Assembly: GCA_000507305.1 (NCBI GenBank) | Contig: DF239035.1 | Coordinates: 340,516-404,515, forward strand | DNA from: Breviolum minutum Mf 1.05b.01 | Lineage: Eukaryota > Sar > Dinophyceae > Suessiales > Symbiodiniaceae | DNA: 64,000 nucleotides | Direction of reading: 5' to 3' | Shown: in pieces, positions 45,201 to 59,300 of the stretch | Layout of the letters: each line of letters starts with the position of its first letter | How positions within the stretch are numbered: the stretch's first letter is position 1 | Program-made: the position numbers and the translations under genes | The notes under the pieces: model-generated | The model's database searches: none | Told to the model about the DNA's origin: nothing | Seen by the model: the letters and a program-made list of their open reading frames with translations, nothing else

Positions 45201-48200
45201 AGAAGACATTGGAATGCAAGATGGTGCACCATGGCCTGAAATCTCCACGGTTTCTTGCCTACCAAGTTACCGAGGGTTTTTTGATGGCCTTAACATTTAA
45301 CATTCACAAAAAAATGTGATGCCATTTTATTTCCACATGTATGTTGACAAAGCACTATCTTTCAGTACTCTATATATATATATTGTGTGTATATTTTACT
45401 GTACGACTGCTATAGATTTTACCATTTTGACAATGTGTTTTTGTGATTGTGTGTATCTAGTGTACATGCATAATCACATTTCATCACGTTGTTTGTGCCT
45501 TACATCCATATAGACACGAGTACATGTACCTGGAGAACCCATGATCCCTAAATTTGTAGGTCTTCAAAAGCTGCTTAGCTACTACTTGGGCACAAACGGT
45601 CACTATAGGACTGGGACTGCAAAGTGCCTCCACTTTCCAATCGAAGAAAGAGAGATGTATATGGAAGGTGGAAGATAGTGGTGTTTGTTGCTTCTATTAG
45701 GCCACAAGGGGTTTTCTCCACACACCGTGTTTGTTTGAAACGCAATGTCTTATATGATATATATATATATTTGTAGACCCTGTGAGAAACACCATGTTGA
45801 AAAATAAGATCGACTAATACACGGCGTGTGTATGTGCTAAAAATACACAAGATGTCGTTTTTCAGGAGTCCCAGGTGCTACTCATAGAACATGGACAATT
45901 TCGAATTCCATGTTCCCCATGATTGTGGTGTTTAAGGAACATTTCAATCGAACTCTTCCAATGATGCAGTAGCTTGTTGTTCTTTATACATTGTAGCAGC
46001 TGACACTAGGGCTGTTCCCCTGGGGGGTGCTCCTAAGACTGAGATCCCCACAAAACCTGATCCGAGCCTCATTGCTGAGAGTGGTAAACTGGGCGCCATT
46101 CCCTCCCAGAGGTCTTTATGGCGATCGACATCCTGTTTGTATCTCGACGGCTTTCAATCAAGCGGAATTCAGCTTACGCTAAGAATCCTGACCCTTCCTA
46201 TGGAAACACCAGACCCTCCTAATGACACCCCTGGGGCCTTAAAACAGGTGGTTTTAACACCCCATGACATCCCATGGAGCCTTAGGGTAGCAAGGTTAAA
46301 GTCGGTGAATGGTTCTGGACTGAGAGCTACAAGTGAAGCATGTAAAAGCTGCAAGCGGGTAGAGCAACCGTGTATTAGTTTCTGATTGCAGACCTGTGGT
46401 AATAATAACTCTGAACACTTGGCGCCTTCCAAATGGCATCGTAAACCCAACAACTGTCGGAAAACCATGTTGCTTTTTCTACCCGCTATAAATCACTTTG
46501 CATGGGGACTATGAATCTCAAGATTCTTTCAGGCAATTTCGGACCCTTGACAGTGCCTGACAGTCTTTGATTCGAGGAGAAAAGTAATTAACTAAGACAA
46601 CAGCCGGTGCTGGGAGCCAGCTTGTGTTGTTGGACCTATATATACGTATCTTGTGACTGCAGGTATTTAAAAAAGAAATGCCAACTGGGATTTTCAAAGA
46701 AAGGGAAGCTGCCATTAAAGAAAAAGATGCCATTTTAAAGAAAAAGCCATCCAATCTCTTTCGCAAAAAACACATCGTATTTTGCAATCCAACGAGATTT
46801 CTTAGGTATTGATCTTTTTCATGGAATGGTGTGTACGCCTTGCCTTGGATAAGTATCTTGGAGATTCGGTCAATGCGTTTTGTTTTTCTTTTGAACTTTT
46901 CGGCTTTTTTGAAGTTCTTATGAGTTTAATTTGGTTCAGATGTTGTTTTTTCAGATATTGTTTTTTTAATTGTTGTTTTCATCCAAAGAAAGATGTTCTT
47001 AAGGAATTTTCTTTGGACCGCAATTCATCAAACAATGTGAGATTTGCAAACCATCAAAACATAGCAAATTCTGCAACACTGTCTGTTCACAACGAATTTC
47101 TGTCTCGTTGCGGTACTGCATTGGGGGTGTATTGACTTGGATGATTCAGTTTGGTGTTCCCAATGACGTCATCCTCGTCTTGTTACAATGATTTTAGAAT
47201 GATTTTGTATACGCTAACAGACACCCCGGAATCCCCTTGTTTGATGCTTTTCTACTGGGTCGTAGGTAGGTTCGTTTTCAACATTTGCAATACCCATAGG
47301 ATCCATGTATGGAATATTTACCTACATTTCATTTACCATAAAAATCAACTATTCATGTTGGTAATTATACCAGTCCCATGGATCCTATGGTATAGAGCAA
47401 TCAGTGAAATCAGGAGGAAAGGATGCGTCAAAAAGTTGAGGTGGAAATTTTGTCATGACTTGGCCAATGTCTTCGATACATTGCTGGTCTGGGCTGGTAT
47501 AGTTGCTTGGGCTGAAAAACCCGGGGGGTTTTGGAAGTTTTTTGGGAAGCAACATATAGGTGGAAGTGTTCTAACTGTTCATCATAAAATATATATATCA
47601 CATCAAGTACAAGCACGAGACAAAACCAGTTTCTTTCCAATATTTGAGAAGTTTTTGTGTTGGTTAGGCCAATTAGGTCTCAGTGAATTTTGCTTTTGGC
47701 ACCGGCTCTTGTTGTCGACATTGGACACTCAACTCGGCGCACCCCTGTGGCATTTGCCCAGAGAAGTGATTTTGTGGCTAGTTGTATCTAAAGATAGTTC
47801 CATTGTACAGAACACATTCCCAATTTGCATCCGTTGATCTTTGAAACATCACTTGATGCTAGATCCATTGTTGGTTTACCCACGCTTCATGCATCTCCAT
47901 GGTCAAACGCGTTTGCAGGTTGATGTGACCATCGGCTTAGTCTTGGTTGACGGTGGTGACATGGCATGATTTTTTCCTGGTAAAAACAATTGCAGCGTTC
48001 AACATTCTCAACCCTTCAGATCAGGTCTCAACTTGCTTTCTTGAAGCAAAAGTACATCAGAAAGGAAAGGGAAAAGGTATGATCAAGTATGTATGCATGG
48101 TGAAGGGAAATATGTCATACATGATTGAATCCTTTTTATATCATCCAGATGTTGATGTCAATTATTGCCTTTTTTTCAATCAGCTTTGACATTTGCATAA

Positions 48201-51200
48201 TGTTTGCGTACATCATCGTTAAACTGGTGAACTTTGAATATATATATATAGGTATTTACATATATATACTGTATATGAATGTGAGTTTGTATTTATACAC
48301 ATAGAGAGAGAGAGAGAGATGATATAGATTTCAATTCATAGAAGGCATGGCATGGTCGATTTTTGTTTGCCTACCCAGAGATTCGCAAATTGGCCTGGAT
48401 TTGTTTCAGATACAAGTTGTCCTTCGTGACGTGACCCAGGGTTCGCTGGGTATACCTTTTTTTTTGAAGTTCACAATATTTTGTAGGCCAAGTCTTGAGC
48501 CAAATTTATGGAGGTCCAGAAGTTTTTCTGACATGACGTTTGGTAGGACATGGCAACGAGTCCCGTTAAACTGCTTGTATATTTGTTGTATATGAGTAAT
48601 TATCTCTATGCAATTCTATTCATATCTATTGTGTTTACTTATTGCAATTATATGAGACCCGTATGTAGTATTTGAATGTTAGATATGTGTACATATATAC
48701 AACCTATATATATATCTTAATGTTGCATACAAACACACGAGGCATTTATTCCATTAAATACCTGATTCTTCATATTACAGAAAGCCAAAGAGAATAGGTT
48801 TTGTTCTTTGCTTAAAAATAAGTCGCTAGAAGGTATGGTTAATTAGGGACCTGCCCACCGAGGACCGACGGCTTCACGTAACTTGATGTTGCTGCGGCTC
48901 ATGCGGGCGCTGAAGTCCTTGCGGGCCATTCGTATGGTGCGAAGTTCTCCGGTCTTGAAACGCCTGCGAAGATTGGTGGTGATGGGTAGGGCAGGAGGTG
49001 GTGGAACAGCAAGCTAGATGGAGAAAATTAAATCAAATTTGTGGATCTCCAAAAAAAACTAAGTGGATTGATGTTAAAATATAAGGTGAATATATAATCC
49101 CATGAGTGCTAAAAACTATCTATCTACATAGTACCTGAGGACTGGTGAGATACTGTAGAAACCTATTTTCTACCCCTCTTTTTGAACTAGTCCAACTGAG
49201 TGAGTCAACTAGGATAAGGTTCTCATCTAAAGTATGCCTGTTACATGCTTATATGTCTGAACCTAATTCCTAGACATCGATGGCTGTAGATACTAATAGA
49301 ATGCGCTATCGATAGGATGAATCTGCAAGTGACCTTATATATACCTAGATAACTTTCTCATCTAGATGTCCACGAATTATGAAATTTGAAGGACCGTCAA
49401 ACACAGATACAGGGCTTATTTTGATGCCCTGATGTCAAGTATCGTGTTTTTCCTGGGTCCCATATAAAAATGCCCTTGGGTCGAATGATCCGAAACGACA
49501 GCATCGCAAGCTTTTTGAAGCGAGACGATGCTTAGATCCATGTTTGATGCACGTGAGTGTACTAAATTCATCGAAATTCCTGAAGGCAGAAATTGAAATA
49601 CTGCGGAAGACTCTGGAAGACCATGATCATGACTTGTATTACTGTAATCATTTCTCATGTCATTGTGTTTGTAATGGGGTTTTTGATAGCCGAGCTATCC
49701 CTCACAAGTTGCTGAAAAATCCTCCCCACAAAGGATTTATTTGATACAAGGCAAGAAGAATCATGATTTTGCTGCTGCAGGGTGAGGTGTTATATGTTCT
49801 TGCTGATGCCAATGGGGTGAGATAATGCATGTTTGAGTCAAAGGCTTACCTTGATAATCTATACAGTCTATACACTATTGGTTGCCTTGATACTGGGCAA
49901 CTTTCAGAAAAAACTGAAGTCCTGGCCCTATTCTCTTGTGAAGAGATTCCGTTGCAGCATCTTATTCAATGTTGAGATTGGTTTGTTTCTTAATTTGTCC
50001 TCAGGTTTCAAGCAACTCATTGCTTCTAGCACCCAACGCCCTACAATCTTGTAGCACTACCGAATGTTTGAAGCGAATTGCAAATGAGGGGGTGAGGGTA
50101 GCAAATTCGAACCAGAAAATGGTTTGAGATAGATTCGTTTGAACGAGGAACAGCACTGGATATGTTTCTTGTGAAACTTCCAAAGACATCCAAAAACTAT
50201 ATGCTGTTCTTTGACTATGTTAACAACAGCCCAGAGGTATTTTCTGTTGTTCTAGTTCTGCTTCATGTATTATATAGATAGATGAATTCTGTTCCAGAAA
50301 AAGACAAGGGACAAGATCAAACATTTTTTCTGTGGGTTTTTCTGATGTCGGAGGTAGAGACGTTGGAGTCACTCGGTCCCTTACCATGACCTCATTCCCT
50401 CTAAGGCACACACACACACACACACACACTTCTGGCTTTTGTTAAGTCCGAGTCTATGTTTGATTTTGTAGGGATGGTTTCTGAGTTTTGAAGTAGCCAA
50501 GTTTTATAGCAGTCACGAGGATTGCGACAAAAAACCAGAAGTGCAAAATGCGAGAGGTGCTATTTTTGACGAAATCCTATCTTTATCCGCAAGATTGATT
50601 CGAAAGACGTTGCAGTCACCAATCAAGGTCGTTGCTAGTCTGTGTTCCACGTCGGGAAAAAACATTCCTCTTTGTAGGACACTGCCATCGAATGAAATAG
50701 TGGCTTTGCTGGGGCCAACAGCAGGATTTGGCAAGGAGGTGGCTGGTTGGTGCTTTGGGTGGCCTGATACTTGCGGCGCCCCTTTTGCCATCCCATCCCC
50801 GCCTCCGACCTGTCGCTTGGATGCCGCCTAAGGCCCACGATTCTTCCGCGGCTTGCGCGTTTTGGCCCCTCGGATGATATCGGCAGTTTGCGGGATGTTG
50901 GGACAAGCGCCCTTTGAAACGGTTCTAACAGACCCATCATCTTGGCACAGGTTTGATGATTTCTAAAGGCATCTATTTGGAGCAACTTCCTTCAAAGGCT
51001 TCCCCGAGCATGCTCCGCCACATTTCACGTGCAAGGTGAAAGCATGTCAATGCTTCCTTCCTTCACTGTGTTGGTCTATGGTGCTCCTGGGCATTTTCAT
51101 GTCCATGGGTGCTTTGGTTTTGGGCTCCTTGACTGACAAAGGAAACAACCGGGCCCGTGAAAAAGGGCATTTTTGCCGAGCCAAAAATAGATGTTTGCAT

Positions 51201-53292
51201 AGGGCTATTAAAGGGTCCTGATCGTGGACCTGATGAGGGTTGGCAATTGACAAGACTTCTGCAGGACTTTTGCTTCGACAGCCGAGGCAACATGCTGCAC
51301 TCCTTTGTTTCAGACAGCGATATGATCTATGAAGATCGTGTTTGGATTTGGGAGCGCTACGGCACGGCCTATAGCCGCTTGGTGCCCAATAGAATCCAAA
51401 GGCCAATGCCAAGGCAGGAAGCCTAAGTATATTAACCCCGCTGTAAAAAGATTCGGAGGTTGGTCTTGTGGAGTGTTATGTTCAGTCTTGGGCGCGCCTT
51501 ATTCAATCCGCATTCCAGCTGCATTTGCCTCGGCCGGGCTTGTTTCTGTGAAGTAGCGGCCATAGAACCAACTTTTCCCAACCAGACAACTTTTCCATAT
51601 TTTTTGCAATATAAATTTATTTGGTATCCATGTCCATGTACCAGGGCAAGACGGGGCGGAAGTTTCCAATAGGAAAGCACCTGAAGTCAAAAAAGAAATC
51701 ATTTATTAAATAAAATTGTTCCTGTCCGCACCACCTCGCAGTCTTTGGGGATGAGAAGCCTTGTACGCCAGAAACTATTTACATGACACGTGTTTTCACC
51801 AGAAAAACTTGTTTACGTTAGACTATCAAAACCTGTAGACGTGAAGCGGAAGTCCTTCACACCAGAAACATGTTTACACGAGAGCCAGGGAACTGTTTCA
51901 CCAGAAGGTCTTCTAACCACCAAGACTCTTTAAAGCAGAAACAAAGCGCTTTTGCACCAGAAGGCTTTTTACAAACGGAGCCCTTCCATGAAAACGTAAC
52001 AGAATACGTGCATATAACCAAACCATGGAGCGCAAAGTGCGAAGGGATTACGTGCGTTCAACACCATCCTGGCGCGCAAAACCCATTCATAACTTAACGC
52101 ATTCATCCAGTGCAGCCTTGCGGCACAAATCGCGGTGTCCAAATGCAATCAAGAACAATGGCACTCTCCTTCACACGCTTTCACATTCATGCATCCACAC
52201 ACGGGCGCAAACAGGCGCATTTGCAATGCTTGAACAGCCACTCTTAAACGAAAGCATGAACTGGTCACGCGGCACCTGTTTGCTCGGTCCTGCTTCCAAA
52301 GTGGAATTGTCTACCTTGCAAAACACAGCATGTAAAACTCCGGTTTTCTCGCGGAACGGCGCCTCATGCAAGACTTCAATACTGGAAGTAGAAGTTCGCA
52401 ATTTTTCTATATGTTTTTTTTGTGACATTCTTTCTGTTGCGTGTCTTTCTTGTCGCCTTCTGTGGCTCTTCTTTTTTGTGGCTCTTCCTTTCTGTCGCTC
52501 TTTCTTGCTGCTACCCTTTTCTGTCCGCTATCCTTCCTACTTGTGCTCTTCAGAAGCGTGGTTTTGAAGCCCCTTACCTCGGAAGTCTCTCAACTAAACT
52601 TCCCTTGATTGCCATGGGTCAAGCAGTCTTTTTACATGTCCATTCATTGCGTCAAGCCCATTTAGCACGTGGGACGGGCATGTAGATTGCCAACTTCTTC
52701 ATCAAGCACCAACCCTTGCTAAGGGGCGATGTACACTTTGTTTGAAATCACAATGGCAGGCAGGGTTGCACTGCTTGCTTGCGAAAGCCATGAAACTCGT
52801 GTTTCCAAGTAGATGAAATCAGAGTTGAACAGTTTGGAGCTGGTTTCCAAGCTGCAACAAAGCGGGTTCAATACCAACATGTTTACGACCACACTGGGGC
52901 AGGCAACTGGCCCGTGAGCGCCCGACCCGTTTTGAACAAGGCCGGGCTAGGAGAAGCAGCGCTCCATGACGTCAGCTCTGGAATTCTTAGTATCAAACAA
53001 ATCCCAAACTAGAATCACGGCATGGCCATACAAGGAGTTGTCATGAACACTCCGGACATGCGACCCGAAAGGTCCACCCACCAGACTCGCCAGAGATCAA
53101 TTTCCTACTGGCTGGCCAACACGGTACAATTTTTTGTTGCGCCAAAAAGTGGTTGCGTGAGTGTATGTGTGTGTGTGGTGTGTGGGCGTGTAGGTGTGTG
53201 TGTGTGGTGGTGTGTGTGTGTGTGTGCGTGTGTGCGTGTGTGCGTGTGTGCGTGTGTGCGTGTGTGCGTGTGTGCGTGTGTGCGTGTGTGCG

Positions 53293-53333
<41 letters not shown>

Positions 53334-56300
53334 CTTCTCAACAGAAGTAAAACCTGTACTCGTTTTTGCTTGGTTTACACGAGGAGCCTTTTGACAGCTT
53401 TATTGAGCACGTATTTACATCGTTGGGATCCCATTTTTCTGACATGATGCATCTATTTGAAATCCAAGGGACAGCTTCATTGAGCACGTATTTACATCGA
53501 TGAGATCCTATATTTTGACATGATGCATCTATTTTTAAATGCAGGGGGGCAACGCCTCCAGTGATGACCTTGCCTAACAAAGCTAGTCACTGGAGGGGAA
53601 GCGAAGTCTGATCAACTTCGTGTACCTGCAACATCAACATGGCCATGGTGATCAAACTATGTTTGGTTGGTCCTTCTTGGTTTTCTTGTTTCAAGCTGTT
53701 GCTTCAAAATAAAAAGGAACATCTTCTTTCATGACTTCGGCACTTGATGCCTTAGTTTTTGTTTAAGTGTGTAACCTGTGGTGGGTGTCCGACAAGGTGC
53801 AACAGGGCCGGGGCGTTGCCCGAGGGCAACTCCTGTCTAGGAGAACGCCAGATTCCATGATCCGAATGTCGAATTTACAAACTTTAATTGGTAATTCGTC
53901 TAAGTAATTCCCCCTAGGGCCTCGCTTTCTGCTGGCCTTTTGTTTCATTGCCATGCATTACGGTGAGCTGTCCTGTTTTGTATTTTTGTATTTTTCATGA
54001 CCCTTCATGATGATTCATTCTCCTGTGGCATGTTTATTCTGGCATGTTTACTTTGGCATGTTTGAAGACGGTCGTTGTGTTGGAAATTTTCCTTAGTGAG
54101 CTCTGCTGCTACAGACTGTTCAAATTCGAGTCGTCAGTTGAAGGAAACCACCTTTTCGAGGCTTCAGGTTTCAGGTATAGATGTGCATCAATTCGCTGGG
54201 AAACTTAAGCCGTCAATAGTCTGAACCGAATGTTGAAGGGCCTTGAGCCTTCCAAGGAAACGCATGTGTCATGAGAGAAGCAATGTTCCTTCATCAAAAA
54301 ATTGTGTTTTCTGTTGTTATTCTGACCTCCTTCCTTCATTCGAGCTATGTGGCAACCTACGTGGGGAGATGTCACCCTCACCGGTTCTTTCTTCTTTGTC
54401 AGAGCGGAGGGTTTGCGGCCCTACTGCTTCCTTATTCGGGAGGGGTGGCATCAAAGGTGATCTTCACCTCTTTGCTGTTCTTCATCTCCGTTGTTCTTCC
54501 CCTCTGTGTAGTCTGAGCTGTCACCCTCACCGGTTCTTTCTTCTTTGTCGGAGCGGAGGGTGAGCGGCCCTACTGCTTCCTTATTTGGGAGGGGTGGCAT
54601 CAAAGGTGATCTTCATCTCTTTGTTCTACTTATTCTTATGCACTACACTGGTATTGGTCTATTTGACATTGTCTCCTTGGATATATTTGGATATACATAT
54701 TCGTGGTTACATTACATTTTGATGGCCAAGCTGTTGCTTGTGGATCAAATTTCAATGGACAATGCAGCATCCCACCCTTGGATAAAGGGCTCTCATACAG
54801 CCAGCTACAATTTTGGTCTAAAAAGTTGCCTTGAACACCCAGCCCTCCTGGCTGGGTGTGTGTGTGTGTGTACCTTCTCAAAAGAAGTAAAACCTGTACT
54901 CGTTTTTGCGTGGTTTACATGATGAGCCTTTTGACAGCTTTATTGAGCACGTATTTACATCGTTGGGATCCCATATTTCTGACATGATGCATCTTTTTGA
55001 AATGCAAGGGACAGCTTCATTGAGCACGTATTTACATCGATGAGATCCTACATTTTGACATGATGCATCTATTTTTAAATGCAGGGGGGCAAGGCCTCCA
55101 GTGATGACCTCGCCTAACAAAGCTAGTCACTGGAGGGGAAGCGAAGTCTGATCAACTTCGTGTACCTGCAACATCAACATGGACATAGTGATCAAACTAT
55201 GTTTGGTTGGGGTCCTTCTTGGTTTTCTTGTTTCAAGCTGTTGCTTCAAAATAAAAAGGAACATCTTCTTTCATGACTTCGGCGCTTGATGCCTTAGTTT
55301 TTGTTGAAGTGTGTGTGTGTGTGTGTGTTTGCACGTGTGTGTGTGTGTGTGTGTGTGCGCGTACGTGCTCAGGAACGTGTGTGTGCGTGTGTGCGCGTAC
55401 GTGCTCATGTGTGTAGTGCATCGTGTGTGTTTTCGGTTTTGTGTTTTGAGAAACATCTTTTTGGCCCGGTGCAGGTTAGCCATGTTTACGTTATTTTCTT
55501 CGTGTTGTACATCACTTTGGCAACTTGGACGGCAGCAATATGTTAGGGGGGGTTTGTTTGCATTCGGTGTATGCTTGCTTCCGGACTGTCAGTGTGAGTT
55601 CAAAAATGTTGAACTTCATAGTGCATACCACATACATGATATCATATCCCCCGGTTCCACGTTTACCCCTGTGGGAATGTCAATAACAATTCTATCAGGC
55701 TACCGTGAAATTCCCTTCCCGAGTTTTCCCCCCAACTCCGACACAATGATGATGATGATGACGATGATGATCATGGTGAAAACAATTTGGATGATGAGGA
55801 TTGTGATGATGTTGGTGAAGATGATGGTGATGAAAGACGTGAGACGAATGACGACATGAGGAAAAAATAGATTCAGGTGAAGAGTTGATGGTGCGGTGCT
55901 TACGGTAGTCAAGGATTTGGATGATGGTGTTGATGATTTGGGATTTCCTTTGATTGAAATGTGAAAGCATCAAGCGAACCAAGCCACCACCAGCACCGGC
56001 ACCAGCACCACCACCACAGCAGCAATTTCCAAGAACAACAGCAAGCGGTCTCCATTCCCTACAACTTGTTCGACTTGCCCTATAGTACCCCTCCAGGTGG
56101 TATTTGCCATCATCAGGGTCATTTCTGCAGTGTTTTTGAAGGCTGGGCACAGCCTGTGAATGTGTTGTTGACGTTTATTTTGTTGGAGCGCCACATTGGG
56201 CGCAACCATCTCTCCACAAGAGCATATCCTCACAACTGCCGGCCCTCTATGGAGACTTACCAGGCCAAGTTGTAGCATGGTCACAAGAAACGGAAACACG

Positions 56301-59300
56301 TTTTGCAATTGTGTTTCAGTATGGCGGCCACCCGCCACCTATGGTCACACACACACACACACACTTGATGAAGCAAATGTGGTTCGTGTCAGAATCCCAC
56401 GAAGTGTGCAATCTGTAAACGCGCTTTCCTAGTGCTTCGAAAACCAGACGGTAAAAATAGATGGGACATTGTGCAAAATATGTGGTTTCTATGTAGAACC
56501 AAAAAGGGGGAAACGGTCTGATACATGACATGATCACCCACGTACACATCCATGGCAAGTGGATGTTTCCCTAGCTTTGTTGGACAGAGCGGCATCAAAG
56601 ATCTCTGTCTTCCGTTTTTACAAATGTATGATTTAGATGGCTGTGAAGTTGTCATGGCTCTGCATAAGTACTCCAGCATCAAACCGATAGGTTTGCATGT
56701 TTCTTGGCCTGTCCTGCCCATCCCTTGGTGGTTTCAGTGTTCTATGGAACACGTGGTGCTGCAATCTCTCCATTTGTACCAACATTTGAGATTCCAAGCA
56801 CTCCGTCTCTTGAAACATGTCACTACTTAGCACAAACGCACACCTTGTTGGTCATGAAATTTGGGTTCACAGATTGTAAACGTGTGACACACAAACACAT
56901 GCATACACATGCACAGAGACAAACACCTTCTCTTGATGACCTGGAATTTGTGAGTTTTTCATGACATGTTTTTACCGCAGGATACTTTGGATGCAGCGCA
57001 GAATGATATGCAACAACAGGCGATCCAAGGGTGATGATGATCTTTTTCGTGGAGCAAGGGAGTTTATATACACCCTGGAAGATGATTTTCCTTTGTTAAG
57101 GTTCCATGTCAATTTGCCAGGAATTGTTTGAATTTGTGTTTTCTTGTTTGAAATTGTGTTCTGCGCGTGGAGCTGTTGGCCATGGTGATCACATACTTTA
57201 AGTTGATTAGCCCTCAAAGAACAAAACTTCAAATCACAGAAGTATCTATCCAAGCTGAACGGCATCAAGACTGAGCCGAAACAAGATTTCTTGACATCTT
57301 GTAGTTCATGTTTGTTTGGTGGGTTTTAGCATGTATCTAACATGTTTTGCCGCAATGGAGCAGACAAGGTGTTTCATCAATGTAAGATGTGTTCCAACCG
57401 AAAAGAGGCATTGGTATGTGGCCTTTTATGGTTTCGTTCTTTTTTGCAATGTCAAAAGAGGGGAAGCGAAAAACCTGTATGCAAAAAAAATCCGCCGGTC
57501 AGGTGGTGGACAAAGTCTTGAAGAAGACAGAGTTCATGAACAAGTTGTTTGATTGAAGAAACATGGGGATGATGGGGGATCGAAGCAACGTCATGACATT
57601 TTTGTTGTTGCGTAGCACGTTTGTTGTGTCATTTGATCAAGTCAGATGCGCCTTTCGTGAATTTCGTGACTGGTGATGGTGGTTTTATTCTGGTTGCAGG
57701 TGAGAATTTTGATTTTAAACCTCCTGCCACGCTGGCACCGGGTTGTTTGAAGTAAAAAGATGTTTTGAAATCACCATTGCTACGTTCATGCGCCTTCATT
57801 GTGCAGTCAATCAAACATGATATGTATATATACAGATATCTGTACTGTTTTCAGTAATGTTAGGTGGGTTTGCAATTGGAAGAAGTGGTAGTGCTCCAAA
57901 GCAAGGCCAACATGAAGGTGTTTTTTTGTTTTTGTTGATGATGGGGACGATGACGATGATGGCAAGTGGTGATGCTGTAAACCCAAGGGGAAAACCTTGG
58001 GGAGCTTCACAAACTTTGTAGTTTGCATGCAGGTTGCCTTGCGCTACCTTTGTGTGTGTGTGTGGTGTGTGTCATAGTGATGAGATCGTGTTATCCAGTT
58101 TGGGTAAATTCACGGAACATCTAATTCATATCTAGGTGGTGGTGTCAAATATTTTCTATGTTCACCCCTATTTGGGGAAGATTCCCATTTTGACTAATAT
58201 TTTTCAAAGGTTGAAACCACCAACCAGATATGAATATGTATCCTGTTTTTTTTCATGTGCTAATTTCAGGTTACAACCCCCCCAGGCCTAGTCCCCTGGT
58301 TCAACCATCGATTGAGGTTGGAAGGCATCTTCCGTGCCATCGATGAGAATGGCACGGGCATCATCACCGAAGAGCGTTTGACAAAAGTCCTGGATATTCC
58401 TAAGGCCTTGGTTCCATCAACCGATGTGGAGGGGGATGTTTTTGTTTTTCTTTTGGGGATGAAAATCCAAGATTTCAAAATTTCTCATGGTTTTGTGTTG
58501 AGAGGAATTGTATAACAAGTAGTTGCTTTGTATAGAGTTATGGTGGTATTTGTTTTTCAAATTTGGTACGTAGATATATACTGAAAGAACAAACAAAATC
58601 ATTTGGCCAGAAGTCCTGGCAGCAAATTTTTGGAGCTCAAAGTTACTCAAAGTTCAGAGTTGAAAGGTTTTTTTTGCACCTTTCGGTTGCAAATGACCAA
58701 ATATCATGTTGAATGTGTATGCAGTTGTTTTCATACATTGATATAATGCGATATGATATATAATGTACTTTTCAAATCGTTTCGGTGTGTTTCCGACATT
58801 TTTTTCCCTTTCGGTCCTCGATTTCCGAACAAAGAAGAATTTCCTGGTCATTTCATGGCGTCAAGTGGGAGATTGAGTTCCTTGGGGCGTTGATCTGCTA
58901 ATTTGTTGGCATTGGGTTGAAGCACATGGAAACTGCAACACCTGTTTGAAGTTGCTACGCAACCAAGAAGCCTATGAGAATTGAACGTTGTTTTTCTCAG
59001 TTTTATGATGATTGAGACTTTGAGAGTTCTGAAAGTTTCTGCACCTCGTGCTGCCATCAAACAAAAGTTCCATGGGATGTTACGTACCTACGGTAGTCCT
59101 GGCGTTCTCTTGTGCAGGTTGCGGCGTATTTCCAAACCATGGAGCTGGACATTCATGAAGGGAAAGCAACTGGTTATGCATATTGCTGACCAGTCGAGGT
59201 ATGACTGTGTGAGATGTTTGGGGTACGCAGAATCGTTGACTGTGCGACTCCGATGTGTTGGGAAGATGGCTATGGTCTTGGAATGTCTTGGGGACCAGCC

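Noticed and set aside
47151..47837. 228-codon + strand open frame as one protein
   Set aside because: Only 47414-47510 matches the channel family (S3). The rest is T/G-rich intron that happens to lack stops, including the family E repeat.
48843..49013. 57-codon minus-strand terminal exon ending in TAA
   Set aside because: First read as coding, but the + strand of the same bases is the S4 segment and fits S3 and the S4-S5 linker in phase.
53022..53447. 141-codon Val/Cys-rich frame and its His/Thr-rich antisense
   Set aside because: Created by the GT/GCGT microsatellite.
55311..55859. 182-codon + strand open frame
   Set aside because: Starts in a GT repeat and ends in GAT repeats. The only supported coding part is the S6 exon 55475-55519, in a different frame.
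56552..56964. Overlapping + frames near the S6 region
   Set aside because: No resemblance to the channel, and the S6 and post-S6 exons on either side join directly in phase.
57466..57515. Alternative channel exon [15 protein letters not shown]
   Set aside because: It looked like the helix before EF-hand 1, but [13 protein letters not shown] at 57503 matches the family and joins both neighbours in phase.
58270..58316. EF-hand 1 exon starting at 58270 ([16 protein letters not shown]...)
   Set aside because: The frame is open, but the acceptor at 58316 gives the phase-2 join to 57543 and the expected family sequence.
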